Part shown: piece by piece, positions 1 through 5,439 of the stretch | How the letters are laid out: the number at the start of each line of letters is the position of its first letter | Position numbering within the stretch: the first letter of the stretch is position 1 | Assembly: GCA_902462475.1 (NCBI GenBank) | Contig: CABQCB010000134.1 | Location: 1 to 5,439, forward strand | Source of the DNA: an uncultured Oscillibacter sp. | Lineage (GTDB): Bacteria > Bacillota_A > Clostridia > Oscillospirales > Oscillospiraceae | Length of the DNA stretch: 5,439 bases | Direction: 5' to 3' | Position numbers and translations under genes: made by a program | The notes under the pieces: model-generated | The model's input: the letters and a program-made list of their open reading frames with translations, nothing else | Told to the model about the DNA's origin: nothing | Database searches by the model: none

Positions 1-439
1 TGATGGCGTCGTAGCCCGTGCAGCGGCAGAGGTGTCCGGAGAGCAGCTTGCGCAGCTCGTCGTCCGTGTACTCCTCCCCACTTTCCAGGATCTCCTCCGC
101 CGTGAGGATGAAGCCCGGCGTGCAGAAGCCGCACTGGATGGCTGCCTCCTCCACAAAGGCGAGCTGGATGTCGCTCAGTTCGCCATTGGGACCCAGCAGT
201 CCCTCCAGCGTGCGGATGTTCTTTCCCTCAGCCCAGACGGCCAGGTAAATGCAGGAGTTGAACGCCTCCCCGTCGATGAGAACGGTACATGCGCCGCACT
301 CCCCTACCTCGCAGCCCTTTTTCACGCTGGTCATACGGAAGTCGTTCCGCAGCATATCCGTCAGGCTGGCACGCACATCCACCGTGCGCTCCACGTCTTT
401 TCCGTTGAGATTGAAATGGATCGTCTGCATCTGTGCCAT
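1..439 (-). CDS. xdhC: Xanthine dehydrogenase [2Fe-2S] subunit XdhC (3' end cut by window edge)
   Basis: Iron-sulfur electron-transfer subunit of a three-subunit cytoplasmic molybdenum hydroxylase; it carries electrons from the Mo site of XdhA to the FAD of XdhB. The frame is open from ATG at 439 to the left edge, giving 146 residues; E. coli XdhC is about 159, so only the last dozen or so residues are missing. The plant-type ferredoxin domain occupies about residues 4-80 with cluster ligands C43, C48, C51 (GCEVGECGAC) and C63. The helical second-cluster domain has C103 and C106 (QCGFCTPG) and C138 and C140 (HLCRCTGY). All eight ligands are present. YLAVWAEGKNIRTLEG (65-80) is nearly identical to E. 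coli XdhC as I remember it. The start is supported by AGGAGG nine bases upstream, and the ATG overlaps the xdhB stop as TAATG, implying translational coupling. The name should not be confused with the unrelated XdhC insertion chaperone of Rhodobacter. Confidence 0.95.
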   Translation of the reverse strand, partial: MAQMQTIHFNLNGKDVERTVDVRASLTDMLRNDFRMTSVKKGCEVGECGACTVLIDGEAFNSCIYLAVWAEGKNIRTLEGLLGPNGELSDIQLAFVEEAAIQCGFCTPGFILTAEEILESGEEYTDDELRKLLSGHLCRCTGYDAI

Positions 440-1320
440 TACAGTGCACCTCCTGCCCGCTTGACCGCTTCCCGGAAGGCGCGTTTGGCGCACTCCACGG
501 CGATGTGCATCCGGAAATCCTTGGCGGCACGCCAGGAATCCCGGGGATGAATGTCTTCCTTTACTGCCTGGGCGAATTCCTCCGCCAGCTCCGCCGTGAG
601 CGGCTTCCCGGCGGCCAGGTCCTCCGCTGTTTTAGCCCGCAGGGGCACCGGCCCTGCCACGCCGAAGGCCACCCGCGCCCGCTCCACGATCCGCTTGTCG
701 GTGGAGAGGCGCACGTTCACAGAAGTACCCAGGGTCGCGATGTCCATGGCGTTGCGCATGGCGTACTTGATATAGAATCCATGGGTATCGGCATAGCTCT
801 CTTTGGAGATCAGAATGCCGGTCTGGATCTCGCCGGGGCGGATGTCCACCTGGCCGGCGCGGATGTAAAAGTCCTGGATGGGGACATGGCGCACGCCCTC
901 TGGACCGGTCAGCTCGATGACGGCGTCATAGGCAAAGAGCGTGGACGCGGAATCCGCGGAGGTCACACCGTTGCAGGTGTTGCCGCCGATGGTGCCGATG
1001 TTGCGGATCTGGGGTCCGCCCACCTGGTCCACCGCTTCGCCCAGCACCAGCATGTGCTGCTGGATCAGCGGGTCGCGGGTAATATGGGAGAAGCTGGTGA
1101 GGCTGCCGATGCGCAGCGTGCCGTCAGACTCCATGGTCACGCCCCGCAGTTCGTCCAGTCCATAGATGGAGATCAGCTCGGCCCCGGCCCGCTTCCCTTC
1201 CCGCATCTGCACCAGCACGTCGGAGCCGCCGGCAATGATCTGCGCCTGGGGATGCGCCACCCGGAGGGCCACGGCGTCCTGGACGGACTGAGCCTGGTAA
1301 AGTGCTTTCATATCATACAT
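439..1320 (-). CDS. xdhB: Xanthine dehydrogenase FAD-binding subunit XdhB
   Basis: FAD subunit of the XdhABC enzyme; it receives electrons from the [2Fe-2S] clusters and passes them to the final acceptor, which the sequence does not identify. It has 293 residues, against about 292 in E. coli XdhB. The N-terminal molybdopterin-dehydrogenase FAD-binding domain (about 3-175) shows the two flavin-contacting motifs: AGGSDVL (30-36) and GGPQIRNIGTIGGN (101-114), followed by CNGVTSADSA (116-125). The C-terminal CO-dehydrogenase-flavoprotein-like domain follows, with YAMRNAMDIATLG at its start and RVAFGVAGPVPLRA inside it. There are only two cysteines, so the extra [4Fe-4S] cluster found in the beta subunit of 4-hydroxybenzoyl-CoA reductase is absent. 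The start ATG is preceded at seven bases by GGAGG, and the xdhA stop codon forms the first bases of this Shine-Dalgarno (TAAGGAGG). The family assignment is secure; the exact purine substrate is set by XdhA. Confidence 0.95.
   Translation of the reverse strand: MYDMKALYQAQSVQDAVALRVAHPQAQIIAGGSDVLVQMREGKRAGAELISIYGLDELRGVTMESDGTLRIGSLTSFSHITRDPLIQQHMLVLGEAVDQVGGPQIRNIGTIGGNTCNGVTSADSASTLFAYDAVIELTGPEGVRHVPIQDFYIRAGQVDIRPGEIQTGILISKESYADTHGFYIKYAMRNAMDIATLGTSVNVRLSTDKRIVERARVAFGVAGPVPLRAKTAEDLAAGKPLTAELAEEFAQAVKEDIHPRDSWRAAKDFRMHIAVECAKRAFREAVKRAGGAL
449..454 (-). promoter_or_regulatory. Ribosome binding site of xdhC inside the end of xdhB
   Basis: AGGAGG on the minus strand lies nine bases before ATG 439, within the codons for the last residues (AGGAL) of XdhB. 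It supports Met1 over the alternative Met4 and fits the TAATG stop-start overlap. Confidence 0.8.
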
Positions 1321-1327
1321 GGTGATC

Positions 1328-1335
1328 CCTCCTTA
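1328..1335 (-). promoter_or_regulatory. Ribosome binding site of xdhB overlapping the xdhA stop
   Basis: On the minus strand TAAGGAGG combines the xdhA stop codon with the Shine-Dalgarno sequence of xdhB, seven bases before ATG 1320. It favours this ATG over the Met at residue 4, and suggests coupled translation of the two subunits. Confidence 0.85.
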
Positions 1336-3627
1336 GTCCTCGATCAGCCCGGCCTCTTTGAACTTGCGGTAGAGGACGTGGGGCGTAATGGGGCAGCAGT
1401 CGATGGCCACGCCGGTGGCCTGGAAAATGGCGTTGCGGATGGCGGGGGCGCCGGAGCAGGCCGGCGGCTCACCCAGGGCCTTGGTCCCATAGGGAGACGT
1501 GGGCTCGGGATTCTCCACGAAATGGGCATGCAGATGGGGGTGATCCATAAACGTGGAGAGCTTGTAGTCCAGCAGGTTGTTGTTCAGAGGCTTGCCGGTC
1601 TTTTCATCGAACTTCAGCTCCTCGGAAAGACCATAGCCGATGGCCATGGACATGCCGCCGTGGACCTGGGCCTCCGCCAGGGCGGGATTGATGAGGGTGC
1701 CGCAGTCGTGTACATTGACCAGATTCAAAAGCTTCACCTTGCACAGGGGGATATCCACTTCCACCTCGGCAAAGGAGCAGCCGAAGGAATAGGCGTTGGA
1801 CTTGATCTGGGCCGTAGTCTCAGCGGTGATGTGCTGGCTGTCGGTCAGAGAGTACAGGCTCTCCGTGGCAAGCTCGCCCAGGGTCTTGAGCACCCGCCCG
1901 TCGCTCTTGCGGACGATCTTGCCGTCCACCAGGTCCAGATTGCTCACCGGCATCCGGGTCTGATCGTGGGCCACCTGCAAGATCCGCTCCCGCAGGGCCA
2001 GGGCAGTCTGCATGATGGAAAAGCCGCCAATGTAGGTCTGACGGGAGGCGTAAGCGCCGGTGCCGAAGGGCGTCACATCTGTATCCTGAGAGGAGACTAC
2101 ATGCACGTCCTCCAAAGACACGCCCACCGCGTCGGCCACCATCTGGCTGTACGCCGTGTCGCAGCCCTGACCGATCTCCGTCTCGCCGGTCTGGAACTGG
2201 AGAGAGCCGTCCTGGTTGAGCACCATGCGGCAGGAGGAGGACTCCAGAGAGATGGGCCACACAGCGGTGTTGTACCAGAACACCGCGAGGCCTACGCCCC
2301 GGCGCACGGGGCCGGTCTGGTGCTGGTACTCCTTGAATTTACGCAGGTAGTCGATGGCCGCCATGCCCTTGTCCATGCACTGGTTGAACGTATCGCTGTA
2401 CAGTTCGTTTTTGGAGAAGGCGTCCTGATATCCCACGGGCATCAGGTTCTTGCGGCGGAACTCCAGAGGCGTCATGCCGATGGCGGCGCAGATGTCGTCA
2501 ATGTGGCTCTCCCCGGCAAACATGGCCTGCGGAATACCGTAGCCCCGCATGGCGCCGGCGGCCGGCCGGTTGGTGAACACGCTCCAGCAGTCGCACTCCA
2601 GATTGTCGCAGGGATAGAGCTGGGGAAACGCGCCCATGCCCTTGGCTACCACGCCATGGCCGTGGGAGGCGTAGGCGCCCTGGTTGGAGAACGCCTCGAA
2701 CTTCCGGGCGGCCAGCGTGCCGTCCGGCCGGACCCAGGAGATGATATGGGTGCGGATGGCGTGGCGGACCCGGTTGGAGACGAACGTCTCTTCCCGGCTG
2801 CACTCCAGCTTTACCAGCCGTCCGCCCACCTTGGTGCAGCACCAGGCGCAAAGAGGCTCATACAAAGCGTCCTGCTTGTTGCCGAAGCCGCCGCCGATAT
2901 AGGGCTTGATGAGCCGCACTTTGCCCCAGGGGATGCCCAGGGCCTGGCCTACGATCCGCCGCACGATGTGGGGGATCTGGGTGGAGGAGACCACCACCAC
3001 GCGCCCTGCTTCCATATAGGCAAAGCAGCCGTGGTTTTCGATGTGGCAGTGCTGGACGGTGGGCGTATCATACCACCCCTCCACCCGGATGAGGCCCGGC
3101 TCCTGGATGGCAGACTGGTAGTCGCCCCTGCGGATGTCCGTGTGGGCCAGGATGTTGCCGGGGAACTCCTCGTGGATCTGGGGGGCATCCGGCTCCATGG
3201 CCTTCTGCACATCCAGCACGAAGGGCAGCTCCTCATACTCCACCTTCAGCGCCCGGACGCCCTGGGTGGCAGCCACCTCATTTTCCGCGATGACCACTGC
3301 CACCTCGTCGCCGTAATAGCGCACATGGCGGTTCAAAAGAAGCCGGTCCGCCACGTCCTGATGGGCGGGGTCTGTGGACCAGGGGTGGCCCGCCGTGGGG
3401 AACGGAATGTCGGGCACGTCAAAGCAGGTCAAAACCCGCACCACGCCGGGTACAGACTCGGCGGCTGTGGTATCGATGGATTTGACGTAGCCGTGGGCGA
3501 TGGTGGAGTGACAGATCTTGACGATCAGTGCGGAGGAATCGCAAAGGTCATCCATGTACTTGGCCCGGCCGGTCGCCTTGTCATAGGCGTCCACCCGGAT
3601 GGCGCTTTTTCCCACACTTTTACTCAT
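1333..3627 (-). CDS. xdhA: Xanthine dehydrogenase molybdenum-binding subunit XdhA
   Basis: Catalytic large subunit of the three-subunit molybdenum hydroxylase; it binds the pyranopterin-Mo cofactor and hydroxylates a purine-like heterocycle with water as oxygen source. It is complete at 764 residues, close to E. coli XdhA (about 750), and aligns with it from memory along its whole length. The a/b hammerhead domain (about 17-125) begins RVDAYDKATGRAKYMDD. Cofactor-binding motifs follow: SSTQIPHIVRR (214-224), IGGGFGNKQD (244-253), GAMRGYG (358-364), TEIGQG (483-488, Gln487) and ALGEPP (717-722), where Glu720 is the equivalent of the catalytic base (Glu1261 of the bovine enzyme). Gln252 sits where bovine XDH has substrate-binding Glu802. 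About 22 cysteines are spread through the chain, compatible with an anaerobic host. No signal peptide or membrane segment is seen, so it is cytoplasmic. The start is fixed by AAGGAGG eight bases upstream. It is the first gene of the xdhABC operon. Xanthine or hypoxanthine is the likely substrate but is not proven by sequence. Confidence 0.95.
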   Translation of the reverse strand: MSKSVGKSAIRVDAYDKATGRAKYMDDLCDSSALIVKICHSTIAHGYVKSIDTTAAESVPGVVRVLTCFDVPDIPFPTAGHPWSTDPAHQDVADRLLLNRHVRYYGDEVAVVIAENEVAATQGVRALKVEYEELPFVLDVQKAMEPDAPQIHEEFPGNILAHTDIRRGDYQSAIQEPGLIRVEGWYDTPTVQHCHIENHGCFAYMEAGRVVVVSSTQIPHIVRRIVGQALGIPWGKVRLIKPYIGGGFGNKQDALYEPLCAWCCTKVGGRLVKLECSREETFVSNRVRHAIRTHIISWVRPDGTLAARKFEAFSNQGAYASHGHGVVAKGMGAFPQLYPCDNLECDCWSVFTNRPAAGAMRGYGIPQAMFAGESHIDDICAAIGMTPLEFRRKNLMPVGYQDAFSKNELYSDTFNQCMDKGMAAIDYLRKFKEYQHQTGPVRRGVGLAVFWYNTAVWPISLESSSCRMVLNQDGSLQFQTGETEIGQGCDTAYSQMVADAVGVSLEDVHVVSSQDTDVTPFGTGAYASRQTYIGGFSIMQTALALRERILQVAHDQTRMPVSNLDLVDGKIVRKSDGRVLKTLGELATESLYSLTDSQHITAETTAQIKSNAYSFGCSFAEVEVDIPLCKVKLLNLVNVHDCGTLINPALAEAQVHGGMSMAIGYGLSEELKFDEKTGKPLNNNLLDYKLSTFMDHPHLHAHFVENPEPTSPYGTKALGEPPACSGAPAIRNAIFQATGVAIDCCPITPHVLYRKFKEAGLIED

Positions 3628-3635
3628 GGGGTATG

Positions 3636-3642
3636 CCTCCTT
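3636..3642 (-). promoter_or_regulatory. Ribosome binding site of xdhA
   Basis: Read on the minus strand, AAGGAGG is followed by eight bases and then the ATG at 3627. It is a near-perfect Shine-Dalgarno sequence and decides the xdhA start. Confidence 0.85.
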
Positions 3643-3660
3643 CTGGCGAAATGGTCACAG

Positions 3661-3677
3661 CCGCGTTGACTGCGCGG
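3661..3677. repeat. Short inverted repeat around the mocA -35 box
   Basis: CCGCG and CGCGG arms (3661-3665 and 3673-3677) flank seven central bases that hold most of TTGACT. A regulator bound here could block mocA and affect xdhA, whose start is 34 bases away. The arms are only five GC-rich bases, so chance is a real alternative in this DNA. Confidence 0.25.
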
Positions 3678-3695
3678 TGCGAAAACGGATATACT
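3666..3695 (+). promoter_or_regulatory. Sigma-A/sigma70-type promoter of mocA
   Basis: TTGACT (3666-3671) and TATACT (3690-3695) each match the -35 and -10 consensus at five of six positions, with an 18-base spacer. Transcription should start near 3702, giving a leader of only about 20 bases with the ribosome site in it, so there is no room for a riboswitch such as the Moco element. Confidence 0.75.
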
Positions 3696-3703
3696 AAAGA
3701 CGG

Positions 3704-3712
3704 AAAGGGGGA
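3704..3712 (+). promoter_or_regulatory. Ribosome binding site of mocA
   Basis: AAAGGGGGA lies eight to nine bases before ATG 3721. It is less canonical than the AGGAGG sites of the xdh genes but is correctly placed, and supports this start. Confidence 0.65.
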
Positions 3713-3720
3713 ATTCTGCC

Positions 3721-4329
3721 ATGACACGGGAAAAAACGCTGGGATGCGTTCTCCTGGCCGCCGGCAGTGCCCGTCGCTATGGAGAAAATAAACTTCTGGC
3801 CGCCCTGGACGGGCGGAGTCTCATTCTGCGGGCCATGGAAGCGGTCCCGGCAGAACGGATAGAACGGGTGGTGGTGGTCACCGCCTACCCGGAGATCATG
3901 CGTCTTGCGGCGGAATTTCACTTTGCCGCCCTCTTCAATGATGCCCCGGCCCTTGGCGCCAGCCATACCATCGCCCTGGGACTGACCCAGCTGCGGGATC
4001 TGGACGGCGTTATGTTCCTGGTGTGCGATCAGCCGCTTCTGCGGCGGGAGAGCGTGGCTGCCCTGGCCGGGCTGTGGCGCCGGTCACCGGACAAGATCGC
4101 GGCTCTGGGCCACGGCGGTGTCCGGGGCAACCCCTGTGTGTTCCCTGCCCCGCTGTACCCGGAGCTCTTGGCGCTGACGGGCGATCACGGCGGCAGCGCC
4201 GTCATCCGGCAGCATCCGGAGCTTCTCACGCTGCTGGAGGTGCCGGAGCGGGAGCTTTGCGATGTGGACACCATCCAGGCGCTGGAGTCCTTGCGAAAGG
4301 ATACGGCCCGGCGGGCACAGGTCCCATAA
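3721..4329 (+). CDS. mocA: Molybdenum cofactor cytidylyltransferase (MocA/YgfJ family)
   Basis: Nucleotidyltransferase expected to join CTP to Mo-molybdopterin, giving the molybdopterin cytosine dinucleotide cofactor used by xanthine dehydrogenase-type hydroxylases. It is a 202-residue single GT-A-like domain, the usual size for the MocA/YgfJ family. Visible motifs are the N-terminal nucleotide-binding loop LLAAGSARRYGENKLL (11-26, with Arg18 and Lys24), the metal-binding FLVCDQPLL (99-107, Asp103), the family motif GNPCVFP (136-142), GDHGG (154-158) and the C-terminal DVDT (181-184). The loop and the GNPxxFP motif favour MocA over the guanylyltransferase MobA, but specificity cannot be fixed from sequence alone. 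The start has a purine-rich AAAGGGGGA ribosome site nine bases upstream. It has its own promoter and terminator and is the only plus-strand gene here, set between two hydroxylase genes that read leftward, which strongly suggests that it serves one or both of them. Confidence 0.9.
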   Translation: MTREKTLGCVLLAAGSARRYGENKLLAALDGRSLILRAMEAVPAERIERVVVVTAYPEIMRLAAEFHFAALFNDAPALGASHTIALGLTQLRDLDGVMFLVCDQPLLRRESVAALAGLWRRSPDKIAALGHGGVRGNPCVFPAPLYPELLALTGDHGGSAVIRQHPELLTLLEVPERELCDVDTIQALESLRKDTARRAQVP

Positions 4330-4348
4330 TTCGACTCTGCGGGGAGAT

Positions 4349-4385
4349 TGCTGCCGCGGCGGAAATCGCCGCGGCAGCATTTTTT
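4349..4385 (+). terminator. Rho-independent terminator of mocA
   Basis: A perfect 13-bp stem pairs 4349-4361 with 4367-4379 around a five-base loop (GAAAT), and is followed by six T residues at 4380-4385. It begins 20 bases after the mocA stop. On the minus strand the same hairpin is followed by AATCTCC, with no U tract, so it should act mainly on plus-strand transcripts. Its T tract overlaps the stop codon (4386-4384) of the converging hydroxylase gene. Confidence 0.9.
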
Positions 4386-5439
4386 ATCCTTTTCGGCTGT
4401 AAGGGGTGCCCTCCAGAGGCAGAGACGTACGACGGACGCCGTCAAAACGGAAATAGGCGTCGGCTACGGCAGGGGCCGTGGGGATGGAAGTGATCTCGCC
4501 GATGCCGATGGCGCCGCAGGCCACGTTCAATCCGGGCTTCTCCACGATGATGGGCGTGATCTCCGGGATCTGATTGGCCCGGAACAGCCCCAGCGTGCCG
4601 AACTTGGCGGTGGGCTTGCAGTCGGTGAGCGGATACCGCTCCGTCAGGGCATAGCCAAGAGACATGACCACGCCGCCTTCGATCTGTCCTTCCACGGAGG
4701 TGGGGTTGACGGCCTTGCCCACGTCGTGGGCGGCCACGATCCGCTCTACCCTGCCCTCGTCATTCAGGATGCACACCTGGGTGGCATAGCCGTAGGCCAC
4801 ATGGCTCACGGGGTTGGGCACCGGTGCGCCCAGCGGATCGGTCTTGCCCAGGTATTCTCCGTAGAACTCCTGACCTTCCAGCTCTGTCAAGGACTTTTCC
4901 TTCATAGCTTCTACCAGGTCTGTGCAGGCACGGCGGCAGGCTTCGCCGGTGAAGAGGGTCTGACGGGAACCGGAGGTGGTGCCGGAATCCGGCGCGCAGT
5001 AGGTATTGGACCGCTCATAGACCACGTCAGCGCGGGCGATGCCGGTCTGGGTGCAGACCATCTGGGTCAGCACAGTGCCCAGGCCCTGCCCGATGCAGGA
5101 GGCACCGGCGAAGATGTGTACCTTGCCGCCCTCGATCACCAGGCGGCACCGGCCCGTATCCGGGATGCCCACACCTACGCCGGCGTTCTTCATGGCGCAG
5201 GCCAGGCCCACATACTTGGCACCATCCACGTAAGGCTTCACGGCTTCCAGAGTTTCCGCAAGGCCCGTGGACTCATCCACGATCTGGCCGTTGGGCAGCT
5301 CCTGCCCCGGACGGATGGCGTTGCGGTAGCGGATCTCCCAGGGGGTGATGCCCACCACGTCCGCCATCTCGTTGAGCAAAGACTCGATGCAAAAGCACGT
5401 CTGGGTCACGCCGAAGCCCCGGAAGGCGCCGGCGGGGGG
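4384..5439 (-). CDS. Selenium-dependent xanthine dehydrogenase-type Mo-binding protein, C-terminal part (5' end outside window)
   Basis: C-terminal 351 residues of a second molybdenum hydroxylase; the frame stays open through the right edge, so the true start lies upstream. A GTG at 5409 could be mistaken for a start, but GAFRGFG (4-10 of the visible part), a conserved cofactor-contact motif, lies before it. Other visible motifs are GASCIGQGLGT (112-122), GTTSGSRQT (153-161), HDVGKAVNP (238-246) next to GQIEGG (251-256), and GIGEITSIPTAP (312-323), whose Glu315 is the expected catalytic base. It differs clearly from XdhA in this window. EIRYRNAIRPGQELPNGQ, the ERYPL region and the PYSRKG end match my memory of the selenium-dependent xanthine dehydrogenase family (about 850 residues, with an N-terminal [2Fe-2S] domain fused to the Mo domain). 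In that family selenium is a labile Mo ligand, not selenocysteine, and no in-frame TGA occurs here. Membership of the xanthine dehydrogenase superfamily is certain; the selenium-type assignment is likely. Confidence 0.8.
   Translation of the reverse strand, partial: PPAGAFRGFGVTQTCFCIESLLNEMADVVGITPWEIRYRNAIRPGQELPNGQIVDESTGLAETLEAVKPYVDGAKYVGLACAMKNAGVGVGIPDTGRCRLVIEGGKVHIFAGASCIGQGLGTVLTQMVCTQTGIARADVVYERSNTYCAPDSGTTSGSRQTLFTGEACRRACTDLVEAMKEKSLTELEGQEFYGEYLGKTDPLGAPVPNPVSHVAYGYATQVCILNDEGRVERIVAAHDVGKAVNPTSVEGQIEGGVVMSLGYALTERYPLTDCKPTAKFGTLGLFRANQIPEITPIIVEKPGLNVACGAIGIGEITSIPTAPAVADAYFRFDGVRRTSLPLEGTPYSRKG

Noticed and set aside
433..3669. Long plus-strand open frame of 1078 codons as a protein-coding gene
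   Set aside because: It lies exactly antisense to xdhA and xdhB, which have full-length family matches, conserved motifs and ribosome sites. The antisense product has no recognisable domain and a composition typical of reversed GC-rich codons.
3696..3720. A Moco or purine riboswitch in the mocA leader
   Set aside because: The predicted leader is only about 20 bases, too short for either riboswitch, and no matching fold is visible.
4084..4445. Small minus-strand frames over the end of mocA and the terminator
   Set aside because: They overlap well-supported genes in other frames, are low-complexity Arg/Ser/Pro-rich, and have no convincing ribosome site.
5407..5409. GTG at 5409 as the start of the right-hand hydroxylase gene
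   Set aside because: The frame continues open to the window edge and encodes the conserved GAFRGFG motif before this codon, so the GTG is an internal valine and the gene is truncated only by the window.
4384..5439. The right-hand hydroxylase as a broken gene or a duplicate fragment of xdhA
   Set aside because: Its visible frame is intact to a natural stop with all expected C-terminal motifs, and its sequence is strongly divergent from XdhA, so it is a different family member cut by the window.
4384..5439. Selenocysteine (in-frame TGA) in the selenium-type enzyme
   Set aside because: No in-frame TGA is present, and in this enzyme family selenium is a labile ligand at the Mo site and not part of the protein chain.

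Overview
The window is a molybdenum-hydroxylase locus from a GC-rich anaerobic bacterium. The codon use, strong AGGAGG ribosome binding sites, cysteine-rich proteins and a selenium-type xanthine dehydrogenase together suggest a Clostridia member, perhaps a gut Oscillospiraceae such as Flavonifractor or a relative. That taxonomic placement is inference; no rRNA or other taxonomic marker is present. All sequence is accounted for by five genes with short intergenic gaps, so there is no gene-free stretch over 300 bases.

Layout. On the minus strand, reading from 3627 down to base 1, lies a tight operon in the same order as Escherichia coli xdhA-xdhB-xdhC: the molybdenum-binding large subunit (3627-1333), the FAD subunit (1320-439) and the [2Fe-2S] subunit (439 to the left edge, lacking only its C-terminal end). 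The genes are spaced by 12 bases and then by a one-base TAATG overlap, with Shine-Dalgarno sequences embedded in the end of the preceding gene. Divergent from xdhA, after a 93-base gap holding a near-consensus promoter, is a plus-strand gene (3721-4329) for a MocA/YgfJ-family molybdenum cofactor cytidylyltransferase, closed by a strong intrinsic terminator. Converging on it from the right is the C-terminal 351 residues of a second, different molybdenum hydroxylase large subunit (5439-4384, 5' end outside the window), which resembles the selenium-dependent xanthine dehydrogenase family.

How they fit together. XdhA, XdhB and XdhC would form one purine-oxidising enzyme: substrate is hydroxylated at the Mo site, and electrons pass through two [2Fe-2S] clusters to FAD. 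The MocA protein would make the cytosine dinucleotide form of the cofactor for one or both hydroxylases. The window therefore carries two kinds of xanthine dehydrogenase-like enzyme plus a cofactor-maturation gene, consistent with anaerobic purine use. All of these families are known. I do not see an undescribed system here; the most interesting points are the gene arrangement, substrate-pocket substitutions in XdhA, and a remarkably long antisense open frame produced by codon avoidance.
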